In this document: piece after piece, positions 13,193 through 26,286 of the stretch | Numbering within the stretch: the first letter of the stretch is position 1 | How the letters are laid out: each line of letters begins with the position of its first letter | Assembly (NCBI GenBank): GCA_964023205.1 | Contig: OZ026834.1 | Span: forward strand, 32,960,756 to 33,024,755 | Source of the DNA: Lutraria lutraria | Lineage: Eukaryota > Mollusca > Bivalvia > Venerida > Mactridae | DNA length: 64,000 nt | Reading direction: 5' to 3' | Notes under the pieces: generated by a model | Seen by the model: the letters and a program-made list of their open reading frames with translations, nothing else | Databases searched by the model: none | Told to the model about the DNA's origin: nothing | Made by a program: the position numbers and the translations under genes

Positions 13193-14934
13193 TACATATA
13201 AAACTCATGCGATGTTCCATGCCTTTACGTTTACCCAACACTTCGTGATAAAATTTACGGTTCATGCATGGCCGCACCCACAACTATAGCTGTATTTAGT
13301 AAAACTAATAATTTCGTATATAATTTACCTCGTTTTATTTTTGTCAATGTTATATGCTATAATACTCCTTTCAGAGGCGAATTCAAAGATATCAGTTTTA
13401 GAACGAACTTGATTAAAAAAAAAAACTATATTTTTTAATCCCATTTTTTTTATCATAATCAGATTAAGATCACAACAAAAAGAGAATGCCACTGGACATT
13501 GATCAGAAAATCCTGTCATATCCAAGTCGTTCATGTAACTAAAAAAATATATAATATTTCGCTCTTGTGATTACATGATCAACGAAAATTGAAACTGTCT
13601 GTCCGTAACATTGATCAAAATACCGTGGTAAATTCATTTAATTACACTCTTCAAGGCGACCATTCACAATGAAAAAAGAAATGTCTTTGAAAAGACAGTC
13701 GCGGAGTTTCTTATTGTTATTTACACTATTGAAACCAAAAGTATATTTTCATGAATTTAAATTCCTAAATTGCCGCTGTAGTACCGTGTGAACACAATTT
13801 ATCGCTAGCAGTCCAATTAGGTTGCGCCTTAGAATGCTAATATGTTAGGTCAGCTATTTAGTCATATCTACTGTATATCAATTCCAATAAATCTAAAATG
13901 TTTGTCCAGAACGGGATATAACTATATTTCGACCACATTGGAATACATTTTCGTACATTTGTAATTTACAAAGTTTACAACCACAAGAAGAACACATTCA
14001 ACAGTTGCAGAAGCGCTGTAAGTTGGCATGGTCTTAATTTTTCTACGCTTGTAGATTTCACCCAATGGAAGGAAGGGTTTCAATAGAATGAGGAATTTCT
14101 TCTGAATAATTTATACGTCATGCCAAGAAATATAGGTCAAAAGTGAGATTAGTCACCTTCGCGAATAATAATTTTCTTTCCATGTATTCAATAATTTTTC
14201 GCCCAAATTGTTTAAAGTTTTGTATTTTTTTCTAGTTTATATGCGCTACGAGTCCGTAGAGTCGTATTTCAACATACCTGTTTAAATTTATAGTTTTAAT
14301 AACGTCATTTGAATCGCTCGACCGTGAATTTAAATCACCCTGTTACACCAACATCGCCCTCCTACTTACATGTTCATACGACAAAAAAAAAAATCAATTG
14401 ATAGTAAGCTGATTTTGAGTTTCTGTACAATTTTGAATCTTCCAGCAAGGAAAACAGACATACAGGTATATCTCATTATTTTGAGGATTGTTTTGTTGAA
14501 TTGTATTAATAGGCCTATAATACCTTTATAACCTACGTCTACTTTTACTTTCCTTTTATCTATTGTTCTGTATTAATACATTCAAAAAGCTTACTGGCAT
14601 TTAATAGTACAAAATCATGAGATGATCATTTGTTGCGTTTATAGTTGAGTCTACTAGCTTTTTATTTGATATGTATGTCGATCTATTGAAAGCATACGAC
14701 GAATAGCAACTGTATACAAAGTAACATTATATTGTACATGAAAAAAAATGTATTAAAAATACTATGTGTATAGATTGTTCTCTGTCATCTGCAAATTGTG
14801 TACTAAATCATAACTTATATACTTTATTTAAACTTTCTTAAATGTCTATCTTACTGAAGAACTATTTTATGACTGTGTTATTATACTGAGGTTAATCGGA
14901 TACATTTTGTTACCATTATGATGCTTTTCCCCAA

Positions 14935-15000
14935 TTAAATCATAGGGGAACCTTTATTCGGAGGCGGCCCGTGACTAGTTTAACACAGGTTGATTGTCTA
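14935..15000. mobile_element. Remnant of CAGTCAAACC-TIR MITE
   Basis: Contains AACCTTTATTCGGAGGCGG followed by AACACAGGTTGATTGTC, matching the 3' third of the 178-bp family. The 5' part is not recognisable. Confidence 0.55.
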
Positions 15001-17133
15001 TTTATATGAGTATGTATAAAACTACGGGGAATTTGTATCAAGAAAATATTACATTAAACTTTGAATATATTTTATGAGCTGGTGACTATCCTCCTATCCT
15101 GCTTTCTATGTCTTTCAAAATGAAATATGATATTTTGGTCTATAACATCGCGAATTTTATCGAGAACGCCTTTTATACACACAGTTAATAGATTTACATA
15201 ATATCTATACAAATACAAAAAATGTACCATCATTATGCGAACCATACAAGTCGATTTTGATTCAGTCAGTTATGTGAATTCGTAGATGCTGGATGTGTCC
15301 ATATATTTCTCTTGTATGGTTGGGTTAAAGTAACTTAATGATAGTATCGTACACGTTGACACGATGTAAGTACATACTATTACGTACATTCCTGGTTTCA
15401 TTTTACTAAACAAATGCTTTTAATTTCTGCTCACAATTATTTACTGAGACCAATTGATCTTCTAAAATATTTATTTATTTAGAACCTTAACTGATCGAGA
15501 TAACGGTCTTATTCATAGTAATGTTTGGATATACTTTAATTGGAAATCGGACTTGATGATTACGCATTCGAGAACGATTTTGCCGCATAAATATTGTACC
15601 AATAAATCACCGGAATTTAGTAACGGCAACAAAGGAATAAATTCTTAAAGCTAAAATTTAGTGCATTGTTAAATGCCAATCATACGTCAAAATTTCGTTT
15701 ATGAAATTATTCGAAATCTAAAATTTTTCCAGTGTTTAGTCGTTTTGTATGTACCGTAACGTGATGCATTTATTGTATGCATGATTGTAACGTTATTGTG
15801 TATGTAACGAAATACTGTCACGGTAATATATGACAGTATGAGTTATAAATGATAATAAAATAACGACCGAGATAGGAGTATAATTCCTGTCACTTGTAGA
15901 GTCTTACAACTAATTATTATTTTCGGTCCCTTAAATCCGAAATAATACATTCACGGTCGTATATTAATATTATTTTATTATCTAAGCATAATAAGAATCA
16001 TATAATAAAATATCAAGTTCCATTTATTTTTTAAATCCGACTCGGTACTTAAAAGCATTTAAGGCTATACTTATTTGCGAAAAATACCTAATTATATATA
16101 CAGATTAACACAGTATCCTTGCTTAATTAAAACTACCCCCTTTAGCGCACGAGGAGATCTGTGACTGGTACAATGCAAGATAAAAACTATTATGAATTAG
16201 TCAAAGCACTGAGAGGACTGTTGTTGACTGGTTTTATGGACAGAATTGAACGTTATTTCTGAAGAGTAGCGTTATACATTTTGATAAAATCCAAAACATG
16301 TATCAATACACATGTACAAAATACGCAGATCGATGGATAGATTGAATAGTATTTGTGTATATCAATGCGAAATACATGCATGAAAACAGGGTCTTATATA
16401 AATTTATGTTTGAGTGACCCTAATGAAAATGTCATTACTGCCTGCCTTCATCCTTGATGTTTTTTCTGCATATAATCCAATATACATGAATAGCATTCAA
16501 GCAAAATGAATAGTATGTGGTATACATCTGTATTAGATCTGACCAACGTTTTAAAAAAAATCTTCAGTTCCCATTAATGTTTTAACACGTTGTAATTAAG
16601 AGCCTGGTAAAATATTTATATTTACGTTAATTTCTCCAGATATACATAATTATTGATCACTGGTTATTGATTTATCAGCAGATAATGATCAATGATTAAG
16701 ACATTAACCATACAGTTTATACGAAGACTATGAGCTTATTAGTAAATTGTTTGCCCCCATCCTATCAATCCATCGGTTAGTTATTGGTATGCATGTTTCT
16801 AAAATAGAAAATTTGAATGAGTCTGACTTAATTAATTTTACTAAAGTTGTAAATAGAAAGGGAGGCTAATATCAAATTGCAGTAAAACTGAAAAGGTATT
16901 ATTGAAAAAGCAGCCCTATATTGTCTGACGCTTTTAAAGCCTGCCAAGAACTTAGATGGAGACATTGCCATTCTGAAATACATATTACAGGACTTTATAG
17001 TAGATATAGAAAAAAGTGTGAATGTTGCATTTGGCCTTAGCAGTTGCATGTAGAATACCTCGAAAACGTATTTTTCTTTGAAATACGAAATTTAAGCCAT
17101 TTTGAATGCTGATCTTTGTTTTCTTTATTACAG

Positions 17134-17218
17134 ATAATGTTTTTTATACGAAGAAGAAAGTTTGCCACGCTGTTGATGATAGCGTTCATGCTATCAGCCA
17201 TTGTTCTAACATCTTTCT
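17134..17218 (+). CDS. Sulfotransferase exon with start codon and signal anchor
   Basis: Acceptor TTACAG precedes this exon, so at least one untranslated exon lies upstream. The ATG is at 17137, and the donor after TTTCT is GTAAGT. It encodes MFFIRRRK followed by the 19-residue hydrophobic anchor and leaves one base (T) for the next exon. Confidence 0.85.
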
Positions 17219-20200
17219 GTAAGTAATTAATATACTCATAAACAACACATGCAATTCTTTCAACTCTTTATTAAACCATAATTATATAAATATGATGCAA
17301 TGGTAGTATATGCAATGGTAATATAAAGAATTTGTTTAACACAGATATTGTGAATATGATGACAAAACAATGAATGGTGAACATGGTCAGCTGTATATGT
17401 ATTATACATGTACTACATGTTCCAAACAATACGTGTTATTATAGGTCAGCTGTGTGTAATATACATGTACTACATGTTACAAACAACACGTGTTATTATA
17501 GGTCAGCTGTGTGTAATATAAATGTACTACATGTTCCAAACAATACGTGTTATTATAGGTTAGCTGTGTGTAATATACATGTACTACATGTTACAAACAA
17601 CACGTGTTATTATAGGTCAGCTGTGTGTTATATAAATGTACTACATGTTCCAAACAACACGTGTTATTATAGGTCAGCTGTGTGTAATATAAATGTACTA
17701 CATGTTCCAAACAACACGTGTTATTATAGGTCAGCTGTGTGTAATATAAATGTACTACATGTTCCAAACAACACGTGTTATTATAGGTCAGCTGTGTGTA
17801 ATATACATGTACTACATGTTCCAAACAACACGTGTTATTTTAGGTAAGCTGTGTGTAATATACATGTACTACATGTTACAAACAACACGTGTTATTATAG
17901 GTCAGCTGTGTGTAATATACATGTACTACATGTTACAAACAACACGTGTTATTATAGGTACGACTTTTTTCGCTTCGTCTTGACTGAAGCGATACCAGTC
18001 CTTCCTTCGATACGAACCAACAAAGTTTGGTCAAAAGTCACATAATTTATTCTCAAAGTCATTTGCATCCGACAACAAATGTACCGTTGATTTGGGTATA
18101 TACTATAGGGTAATCAAATGTTTTTTAGAAGTTATACATGTACCCATTTCTGAATGGCAAAAAGCTACGATCGTAGGAGGGAATGCCAGGAACCAGTCCA
18201 TTTTCTCCTTTTATTGTGTGTAATAAGAAAATGTTTGAAAGTTCGACTATTTAAACAATTTACATATGCTAACTATGATTCCCAAATGTGTCCCATCTTG
18301 AACATGAACTACATTAATTTGTATTTAATGTGTATTAAGCTATAAACTGTATCTGATGCCAACAGTTTTATTGCTGACAGAATAACTGTATGTGTATAAT
18401 AAGAACCATACCAGATTAACTAAATTTAAATAATGAATATTGGAAGCGACCAGAAAATTATGTTAAGCAATAGTTTCATAGTGAAGGACGTTGTTTTCAA
18501 TGCCTTTTATTTTTCATTAAACAACAATCATACACGTACTTTTATTTGTATTAGGATCCAAACTCCCATTCTTTTCTCAAAATGGGGTGGACAGATTTTG
18601 TCCAGAATGGTTTATTAATTTTATGCGTTTTCGTGGCAGAAAATGATTTACCATGAACTATTTCAAAAGCAATATCATTGTTTTGAATTATCTTTCCGAT
18701 AAAGCATTCAAGTTTATTGGAGTAACTAATTTTTTTAGATTAGAGAAAAAAAACACCAATTTCACTGAAAATTCATGGCAGAAATATTCAATAGCACAGT
18801 GAAAATATAATTTTATTTAAAGAAAATATAGGTCACCACGCAAAATGAATATTACTCTTACAAAAATAAATAAATAAAAATGTGTCTCAAAACATTACAG
18901 TATCCGGGGTACCTATCGTTGAAAAAATGACAACTGGGCAATACTATTTTTGTAGTACATGTATTAACATTTTGTGTAGCTATAATATGGAGCAGACAAA
19001 TCAGAACTGTATAAATTATATAGTATTAAGGATCGAATACATTAATTTCAATATCACAAAGAGCTTATGTTGTTGATCTGATGATGTTTATTGAGTTCGG
19101 TGAATTATTTCTATGATTCTTTGAAAAGCTGCTCTTTCAGTTAAAAGCTGATTTGTTCGGCTTAATTGGTCTACAGAATATTAGTGTGTACAAAATTGCA
19201 AAGATATCTTTTCGTTGTAAAATGGATTTACAAATTATTTTTGCTGACGACAACATGTTCTGCGTCGTAAATGTTTTTTTGCGTTTCAATTTATGAATAC
19301 GAGTTTATTAACATGTGTGATTTTCACATTCTAATGTATTACTTATGTGAATTCATTGACGTCTGTTCATGTGTGTTTGAACAGATTGCATCTGCTTTAA
19401 ATGCAGTCAAACCTGTGAACAAAGGCCTTCTTGGGAAATACATAATATGTCCTTTACTCACGGGTGACCTTTATTCGGTGGTCATTTTGTTCTAAATAAT
19501 ATATGACGGTTTTTAAAAGAATTGCCCTTATTCCCAAATATGGCCTTTATTTGGAGGCGGTCACAAATACAGGTTTGACTGTGCATTATTTTATTCAAGC
19601 TTGACAAATGTTGCATGTATAACGTGCTATCTTATTTCAATCATTAATTGAAATGAATGTTGTTTGCATAAATTTCACGTAAACTGATATTTTTATATCA
19701 CCAGATGTTATTGCGCCTTCGCCGAAGCTATATTACAATTGATGCGAATTGATATTGTGAGTGAAATACACATTAGGACCTCATACTCACCATCCATAAT
19801 TAAGTGTGACACAACCAACCATCATAAAAATGAAAAACTTTACAAGATGCAATACTGATAAAGAAAAGTCTAAGTTTTAATGGTTGTTGTTGTAAAGATA
19901 ATAACCTGTGAACATTTGCAAGTGGTAATTGATGTATACAAGGCATTCGTTTTATACATTTAGATAACGTTTTAGGTTTTCATAATTCATTTTTATTTGT
20001 AACGTAAACATATACATGTTTCTGGTCACCTGATCCAATGCATTATATAATTATACATGTATAAAAGAGCACAATATTCATATGTTACACAAGCATATAC
20101 AATGTGAATGTAAAATCTAAACTCAAATTAAGCATGAAACATATGCTATTACTACAAATTCAAGATACAATGTAGAATTAAGATATTATGAAATATCATT

Positions 20201-23200
20201 AAAACTTTGAAGTGAATGACCCAAATATTTTGTTTGATCAATGCTGTGTGAACTTCAATTAAAATCGTGTAATACATACGAATATCTAAAAATGAAGTAC
20301 AAAATGTATACATTGTATTATTATATCTTGTGTAGTAATATAGAGATTTGATTAAGGAAGCAGCCATGACATAGATCAGTCTTTGAATAATCTATGTACA
20401 ATTCTAGAAACTATATGTAATACATTGTTTAATAGAAATGAAACGTGAAATTAAAAGAGATGCAAATCCTAATATAAAAAATAACATGTTTGACAATGCT
20501 TGTAGTGATTTAACAAATAATTACTGTAGATATTTAAACATTTGGAGAAAAATCTATGCAATGAAGCAAGGAAATAAATGGTACAAACTAGTGACTGTAA
20601 TCAGTCCATGAAAGTTTCGTTGATTAATCAGAGGCAAAAGTCAGTGATTAATCAATTAAAACTGATTAAATAAGAAATGATCAAATATGTTACTAGTGCA
20701 TGAATTTAACATCCCTTACACCAATTGAATAGCACAAAATCAATAAAAAATGAAATATTAAATGATTTAACATTATTAATTAAGATGTTTGAGTTAAACA
20801 TCACATCAAAATATACTGATTATTAAACAAACTACACTGGTCCAGAATTATGCTGCATTTACAGTTAAGCTTGAACAGCATCATCTTTTAAGTAAAATCG
20901 TGTAAGGTCTGCAGTACTATAGTTAAGAGCGACAATTATGTACAGAAATCAACAATCCGTTGACGAAATGGGAGCATCGTCATCGTCACGTCAAAGACCA
21001 TTCGTCATTGATTCGTTGAATAAATGATTAATCAGAACATCACAAGTACAAACACGTAGTAATATATTTGTCAAATAAAACTGACTGATTAACAGAATTA
21101 ATTTCATATGATTATACCTTTATATTTCGTTGTGTTAAATCTTGCGACAAAATTGATTGAAAATTCGCCTATGCTTGTGATATCTGTCTGACAGCCTTTA
21201 GTTTGAAGCATTTCGGCTAATCCTTCCATTAACCAATCGTGATGCCATATTTACTGGTTCCCAATTTATATAGTCTATATTACCTTATTACCTTAACACC
21301 TAATCATGTTGACCAATGCTTAGGTTAGACTTATAAATACGCATGCGACAGTTACTTGAAAAGTAGTAAAATTGCCATATTTACATTTTCAGATACTGGC
21401 ACAGCTGAGATGACCATACTTAATGTAGATCTTCCCGTGTTGATTAGCGAAAATCCGAGAAATGGTCCAGAATTGGAATTGGACGAGGTAAGGAATCAAT
21501 TTAATAGACATTACAAGTGTGACATAGAACGACATGGTCCTATTTTGTACCACATGCCTTTGTTGTTCAAAACAAATGTTCTTTGCTAAAGCAATTACGA
21601 CCATGAATCTTAACGGACAGCGATGTTTCTCTTGTTCGAGCATTTCATTTATACAGATACATGTTTCTGCCATAATACCTTTCCTTCAGATGCAACTGAG
21701 GATGTCATATTAATAGTAAAAATAGCAACTGTGTATAGTGTATAAACAGTTGGGCAAGGAAAGGCTAGCAACTGTGTATAGTGTATAAACAGATGGGCAA
21801 GGAAAGGCTAGCAACTGTGTATAGTGTATAAACAGATGGGCAAGGAAAGGCTAGCAACTGTGTATAGTGTATAAACAGATTGGCAAGGAAAGGCTAGCAA
21901 CTGTGTATAGTGTATAAACAGATGGGCAAGGAAAGGCTAGCAACTGTGTATAGTGTATAAACAGATGGGCAAGGAAAGGCTAGCAACTGTGTATAGTGTA
22001 TAAACAGATGGGCAAGGAAAGGCTAGCAACTGTGTATAGTGTATAAACAGATGGGCAAGGAAAGGCTAGCAACTGTGTATAGTGTATAAACAGATGGGCA
22101 AGGAAAGGCTAGCAACTGTGTATAGTGTGTAAACAGATGGGCAAGGAAGGGCTGTCTTGTGATAAGCGGTTGGCCAAAATAATAATGCCGAATTGAATTT
22201 CATAGGGCAATCGCTATAATACGAGTAAAAGAATGTGTCCTTTATCAAAGGTTGGAAAGGGATCTTTGCTAGCTTGTAATGTTATAATTAATATCTATAC
22301 GTTTATAAATCAATTTACTAAGTTAAATCGCATTGTGTTTTACTCCAATGAGACGCAGTATACACTATGTATGAAATTTTCCACTTCATTTTACTTTTCT
22401 GGCATTCTGAAGTTGTTGGCTTTACCTGTTCGTAAACACCCCCAATTATTTAAATTATCGTGTCTTGATAGTAAATTTCATTCATACGAAGGTTTATTGA
22501 AAATTCACTGTCTGTACACATAAATGTATGTTATAACAGAAAACATTATTACACATTTCAGAAAAGTATTTCTAGTATAAACGAAAGATTGGAACACAGA
22601 AAGAAAGTGCTAATGGACAAATGTGAAGAAGATCAATTAAAAAAGATGCCATCCTATAATCACATCTACGACCACGAACCTTACAGACACTTAATGATAA
22701 GTCAGAAAAAACAGTTAATGTATTGTTTCCTACCGAAAGTGGCCAACACAAATTTTCGACGTGTATTCTTAGGTCTTGAGGGAGTGGTACCCGCGGTGAA
22801 AGTGCCATTTATTGACGGTTATGACGTTTACTTTACATTAGATAAACACTTTAAATACTTAAACAAGTTTAAAAAAGACGACCAAACAACGATGCTAGAA
22901 CGTTATAAGAAGTTCATAGTGGTCAGAGAACCATTAGAACGGTTGCTATCAGCGTACAGGAATAAGTTTTTTCATCCAAATCAAGATCATAGAAATGAAT
23001 ACCACAAAAGGGTCAGTAAATTCTATAGCAAATATAGTGATTTAAAACTGAAGCACGGTATTGACACAAACTTTCAGACGAGGTCCATTACATTTAGAGA
23101 ATTTCTTATATACTGGACTGATTCTTTTGATGTCAATAGTTATTTGAATGAACATTTTACACCGAATAGTGTATTATGTAGTCCGTGCAAATTTGACTTT

Positions 23201-23446
23201 GATTACATAATTAGATATGAAAATCTAGATGAAGAAGCGGGCTATATGTTTGATGAACTAAATTTTGGTATAGACTTTCCATCAAGGAATGACAATTATT
23301 CTTCGGTGGCTACAAACACATTAGTGGACGAGTTTTACAGGCCAGTTGACGGCTGGATTCTTAATAGAGTTTGGGAAATACTTAAGCAGGATTTTGAATA
23401 TTTTAGCTACCAACTACCTACTTGGTACTTGGAAAAAATGACCTAG
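17134..23446 (+). CDS. Golgi carbohydrate sulfotransferase (HNK-1ST/CHST8-14 family)
   Basis: Transfers sulfate from PAPS to glycan chains in the Golgi lumen. Coding exons 17137-17218, 21393-21487 and 22562-23446 join in phase to give a 353-residue protein, the usual family length. Residues 5-8 (RRRK) precede a hydrophobic signal anchor (about 9-27), so it is a type II membrane protein. The 5'-phosphosulfate-binding loop is PKVANTNFRRVF (about 117-128), and the 3'-phosphate-binding motif is VVREPLERLLSAYRNKF (about 179-195). The C-terminal PCKFDFDYIIRYENL segment is also typical. Asn stands where chondroitin-4-sulfotransferases have Cys in the first loop, as in HNK-1 sulfotransferase, but the acceptor sugar cannot be predicted. 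Both introns carry ten-copy minisatellites. Confidence 0.92.
17386..17960. repeat. 57-bp minisatellite, ten copies
   Basis: Tandem array in intron 1 of the sulfotransferase. Full copies begin at 17404, 17461, 17518, 17575, 17632, 17689, 17746, 17803, 17860 and 17917, each exactly 57 bp, with a partial copy at the left. Each copy carries the palindrome AACACGTGTT (AATACGTGTT in two copies), which contains a CACGTG E-box, and most carry CAGCTG plus two ACATGT sites. Because 57 is a multiple of three, the array is open in several frames on both strands without being a gene. Confidence 0.95.
17961..21392. other. Sulfotransferase intron 1, remainder
   Basis: AT-rich intron with one copy of the 178-bp MITE family (19404-19581). 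No exon or RNA gene was seen. Confidence 0.6.
19404..19581. mobile_element. CAGTCAAACC-TIR MITE, 178 bp
   Basis: Begins CAGTCAAACCTGTGAACAAAG and ends ACAGGTTTGACTG, with the internal landmarks GACCTTTATTCGGTGGTCA and TGTTCTAAATAAT shared with the other copies. The flanking dinucleotide is TG on both sides rather than the TA seen at fresher copies. Confidence 0.85.
21393..21487 (+). CDS. Sulfotransferase stem-region exon
   Basis: 95-nt exon with acceptor TTTTCAG and donor GAG|GTAAGG. The first two bases complete a Tyr codon with the leftover T of the previous exon. It encodes a 31-residue polar stem (for example NVDLPVLISENPRNGPELEL) between the anchor and the catalytic domain, and ends in phase 0. 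Confidence 0.85.
21725..22153. repeat. 43-bp minisatellite, ten copies
   Basis: Tandem array in intron 2 of the sulfotransferase. Copies begin at 21725 and every 43 bp through 22112. The unit starts GCAACTGTGTATAGTGTAT and ends CAAGGAAAGGCTA. Copies are almost identical, with single substitutions mainly in the first, fourth and last. This suggests recent amplification or homogenisation. Confidence 0.95.
22562..23446 (+). CDS. Sulfotransferase catalytic exon
   Basis: 885-nt last coding exon with acceptor CATTTCAG. It enters in phase 0 and ends at TAG (23444-23446). It contains the whole PAPS-dependent sulfotransferase fold with both cofactor motifs intact and an NYSS N-glycosylation sequon near the C-terminus. 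Confidence 0.93.
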   Translation, partial: KSISSINERLEHRKKVLMDKCEEDQLKKMPSYNHIYDHEPYRHLMISQKKQLMYCFLPKVANTNFRRVFLGLEGVVPAVKVPFIDGYDVYFTLDKHFKYLNKFKKDDQTTMLERYKKFIVVREPLERLLSAYRNKFFHPNQDHRNEYHKRVSKFYSKYSDLKLKHGIDTNFQTRSITFREFLIYWTDSFDVNSYLNEHFTPNSVLCSPCKFDFDYIIRYENLDEEAGYMFDELNFGIDFPSRNDNYSSVATNTLVDEFYRPVDGWILNRVWEILKQDFEYFSYQLPTWYLEKMT

Positions 23447-23628
23447 ACTGTCATCTGGATTTCTGAAACAAAATCCGAACGTGTTGGTCCACACTTGAGT
23501 TTGAAATGTCATGATCTTATTTCGTCTGAAATCTCTTTTTTCACTTCATTTGATAATGGCGACATTCAATATCTGTTTTCACTTCTTTTAATAATGGCGA
23601 CATTCTTGACACTTATGAAATACAGTAA

Positions 23629-23634
23629 AATAAA
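23629..23634 (+). terminator. Candidate polyadenylation signal of the sulfotransferase
   Basis: AATAAA lies about 180 bp after the stop codon, the first perfect signal downstream. Just before it is a short tandem duplication built around ATAATGGCGACATTC. Confidence 0.5.
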
Positions 23635-23799
23635 AAAATATTTTTGGCCAAATTCGAACTACTTTTTGCGTTAAAGAAATCTCCAGAGTTGGAAAGTTTA
23701 TCTAAGTATTCCACACAAATACATCTGCATTGATTAATAGAAACAATTTGTCTTATTGGCTGAAAACATAAAATCAGAGACTGAAGCCATTCTTCCTGT

Positions 23800-23945
23800 G
23801 AAGAACCAGTACTAGACTCCCATCGTCCGTAAGCAACTGCCTACTTTCTCTCATAAAGAGACATGGTCGGTAGCTGGACTCCAACCCACGACCCTATATC
23901 AGTGAGAGGTTACAGTGATTTGAAGTCAGCTCGACCATGGTGGCG
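23800..23945 (-). mobile_element. tRNA-derived SINE-like copy
   Basis: Read on the minus strand it begins near CATGGTCGAGCTGACTTC and has a B-box-like GGGTTGGAGTCC about 50 bp later, followed by an unrelated body. This is the pattern of a decayed tRNA-derived SINE head rather than a functional tRNA. Confidence 0.5.
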
Positions 23946-26286
23946 GGTGGACAATTGTCAGCATCGGAAAAAATACGATATACATTTTGTTGAATAAGAC
24001 TTAGTGATGATTAAGGTCAGTTTGACTTAAACCATGGCATGCAGATCTGTTTCATAGATTTTTAACATTTTTTGCTGAAATTATACATACAGTATATATA
24101 TCATGGGTTTTCACATAGGTTTACAAAATATAATTATATTGTACTACATGTGTACATGTATTTGGTGTTTGATTGTCTGTCCATGTTTGATGTTTATGTT
24201 CATTTTGTTTTTGATGTAACATTGTGTCTTTGCTCAATGTCGATAATATGATAAAATACCTGATATTAATACGTTGTACTTGTATTACAAACCGACGTAA
24301 AGTAAAAAAATGTCAACCATGACAATTGCGGTCTCGGTATGTTTGCTGTTAACCATAGGTCGCAGGTTGATTATAGATCTGACCACAAACTACAGATAGA
24401 CAAAAATCTTCATTTAGTTCGTCATGAAAATACAATGGGTGAACTTTGAATATTTATTAAAGTTCTGATAATTGTCATCAGTCTCATTTTTGTTCAATTT
24501 TATATTTATAGTTGTAAAGCATGGGTCTTATTTAAAAAAAATTTTTTTAGTAATTTTAAGTACATTTGTTCTTGGTACAGAGCTATATTTATTCACTTCT
24601 ATTTCTCATCAAAATATATGATTCAGCGAATTTATATAGTAAATCATCATACACAAATGTAGGAGGACATGCGTAAATATAAATAATTAAACAGTATAAA
24701 TGTATAAATTTTCATATTAATAATGACTGCATGTAACACAAGTTCATCTGGAATAATATAAAAAAAAAAAATATTTCTCACGATTTTTAGCAAAAAGAAT
24801 TACTTCATTGATGGTGACGAATGGGTTCTTTTCAAAATTAATGGCGCATGAATATTCTAAATATCCAACACATTATAGTAATAGGCGTAAACTCGATTAC
24901 TGGGTAAGATTTTGGACAACATCATTTTTACGATCAACTCAAATGGAGGAGCACACACCCGTAACAATATCTGAACTTTCAGGCCAACATAAAAATAAGA
25001 TAATTACAAACATAAAAAGTAATTCACGTCATACCTTTTACAAAACATCAAAGGAGTGGTTTTGTTGACTGATCACGACCCTAATATTAACAAAAAAACT
25101 ACGAGGCAAACAGAGAACAGTAGAACCAGTGTTGTATTCATTAACACACTTCATATACTATAATAGATACATGTATATAGATATACTTATTTCAATATTG
25201 TGCAAATAACATAGCTACAAGAAGAACATACAAATGAAAAGAAAAATAAACATAAACATGTATTAAGACTTTTGAGGAAAAACATTAAAAGAAAAAGAAA
25301 AAAAGAAAAATCCATCTCAAGGAAAGTTCTGTTATGGACTATATGATATGGATATCGCAAAAAGGGATCGAGTCGTGAATCCCTTATTTCTATTTTAGTC
25401 CTCATTACATCAAACGTGAACGGTAATGAACCACTACAGAAATAATGGATCTAAAACCTGCAATGAGATTCATTCATGAGGATGCATTCTATATAAACAT
25501 CCCAGTGAACAATTGACGTCAGCTAGACGTCGTATAATGACACCGGAAGCCGACGTCGGAATAACGTATGATTTTGATTTAATTTGCAAAACGTTTAGAG
25601 GCCAAAACCTTACATCTAACCGACATCAGGATCCGACTATATTCCAACCAATTTCCAACGGTTTCTAACCAAGATCCGACCAGTTTCCCATAAAACAGTT
25701 ACTAGTATAAATTATCATTCGTAAATGTACCGCGATGGCACACAAATATTATAAAATTGCTAAGGAGAAGAGCTTGACTTGTAAACGAAATAAACTCATG
25801 CAAATTCGAGTGTTCTTCTAACTATTAAGCAAGACAATCGAGCATAGCACGATTTGATTAAAATCGTTAAGTGTTGAGAATACACAGGGTGGAGAATCGA
25901 AATCGCGTCGTTTCCTCGATTTGTAAACAAATGGGAGCCATTTTGTGAAGTTTGAGGTAATCTTTTGTCTTTTTCTTTTTGAAAAATGGTAAAAACATTT
26001 ATACCATAACATGCTACTCAATTTTCTGCTTCAAATGATGTATAATACATAAAATTCCATTTTGTTTAAAACAAAGTTATATCCCGCTCTTAGAAAGATT
26101 TTGCACAAATTTATCAGAAACGACTCGCCTCAGAATGCAATTTCATTGAATTTGCCCACATTTTGGAATTATTTTCGTGCGTTTGCTTAACGGAACGTAC
26201 CAACTACATGGAAAACGACTTGTGCTTAAGTCTGAGTTCTTTCGGATTTGTATTTGTCAAGAAAAATGATTTTTGAAAAGACGCAC
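23946..26286. other. Intergenic, nothing recognised
   Basis: About 2.3 kb of AT-rich DNA between the sulfotransferase and the decayed gene pair. Open frames are short and unrelated to known families as far as I can tell. Confidence 0.55.

Larger units (their letters stand above)
10831..17133. other. Intergenic region between TOGARAM1 and the sulfotransferase
   Basis: About 6.3 kb between two divergently transcribed genes. It holds a truncated copy of the 499-bp transposon (11478-11711), a C homopolymer near 11843-11859, a TTAA-flanked element (12476-12822), a TA-flanked element (13016-13192) and a remnant of the CAGTCAAACC family (about 14935-15000). The untranslated first exon of the sulfotransferase should lie somewhere in it but was not located. 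Confidence 0.6.

Noticed and set aside
17374..18045. Open frames of up to 157 codons with a 19-residue repeat on both strands
   Set aside because: They are translations of the 57-bp minisatellite, which stays open because its unit is a multiple of three. They lie inside an intron and have no exon support.
17386..22153. Possible CRISPR-like arrays
   Set aside because: The repeats are contiguous with no unique spacers, and the DNA is clearly eukaryotic. They are ordinary minisatellites.
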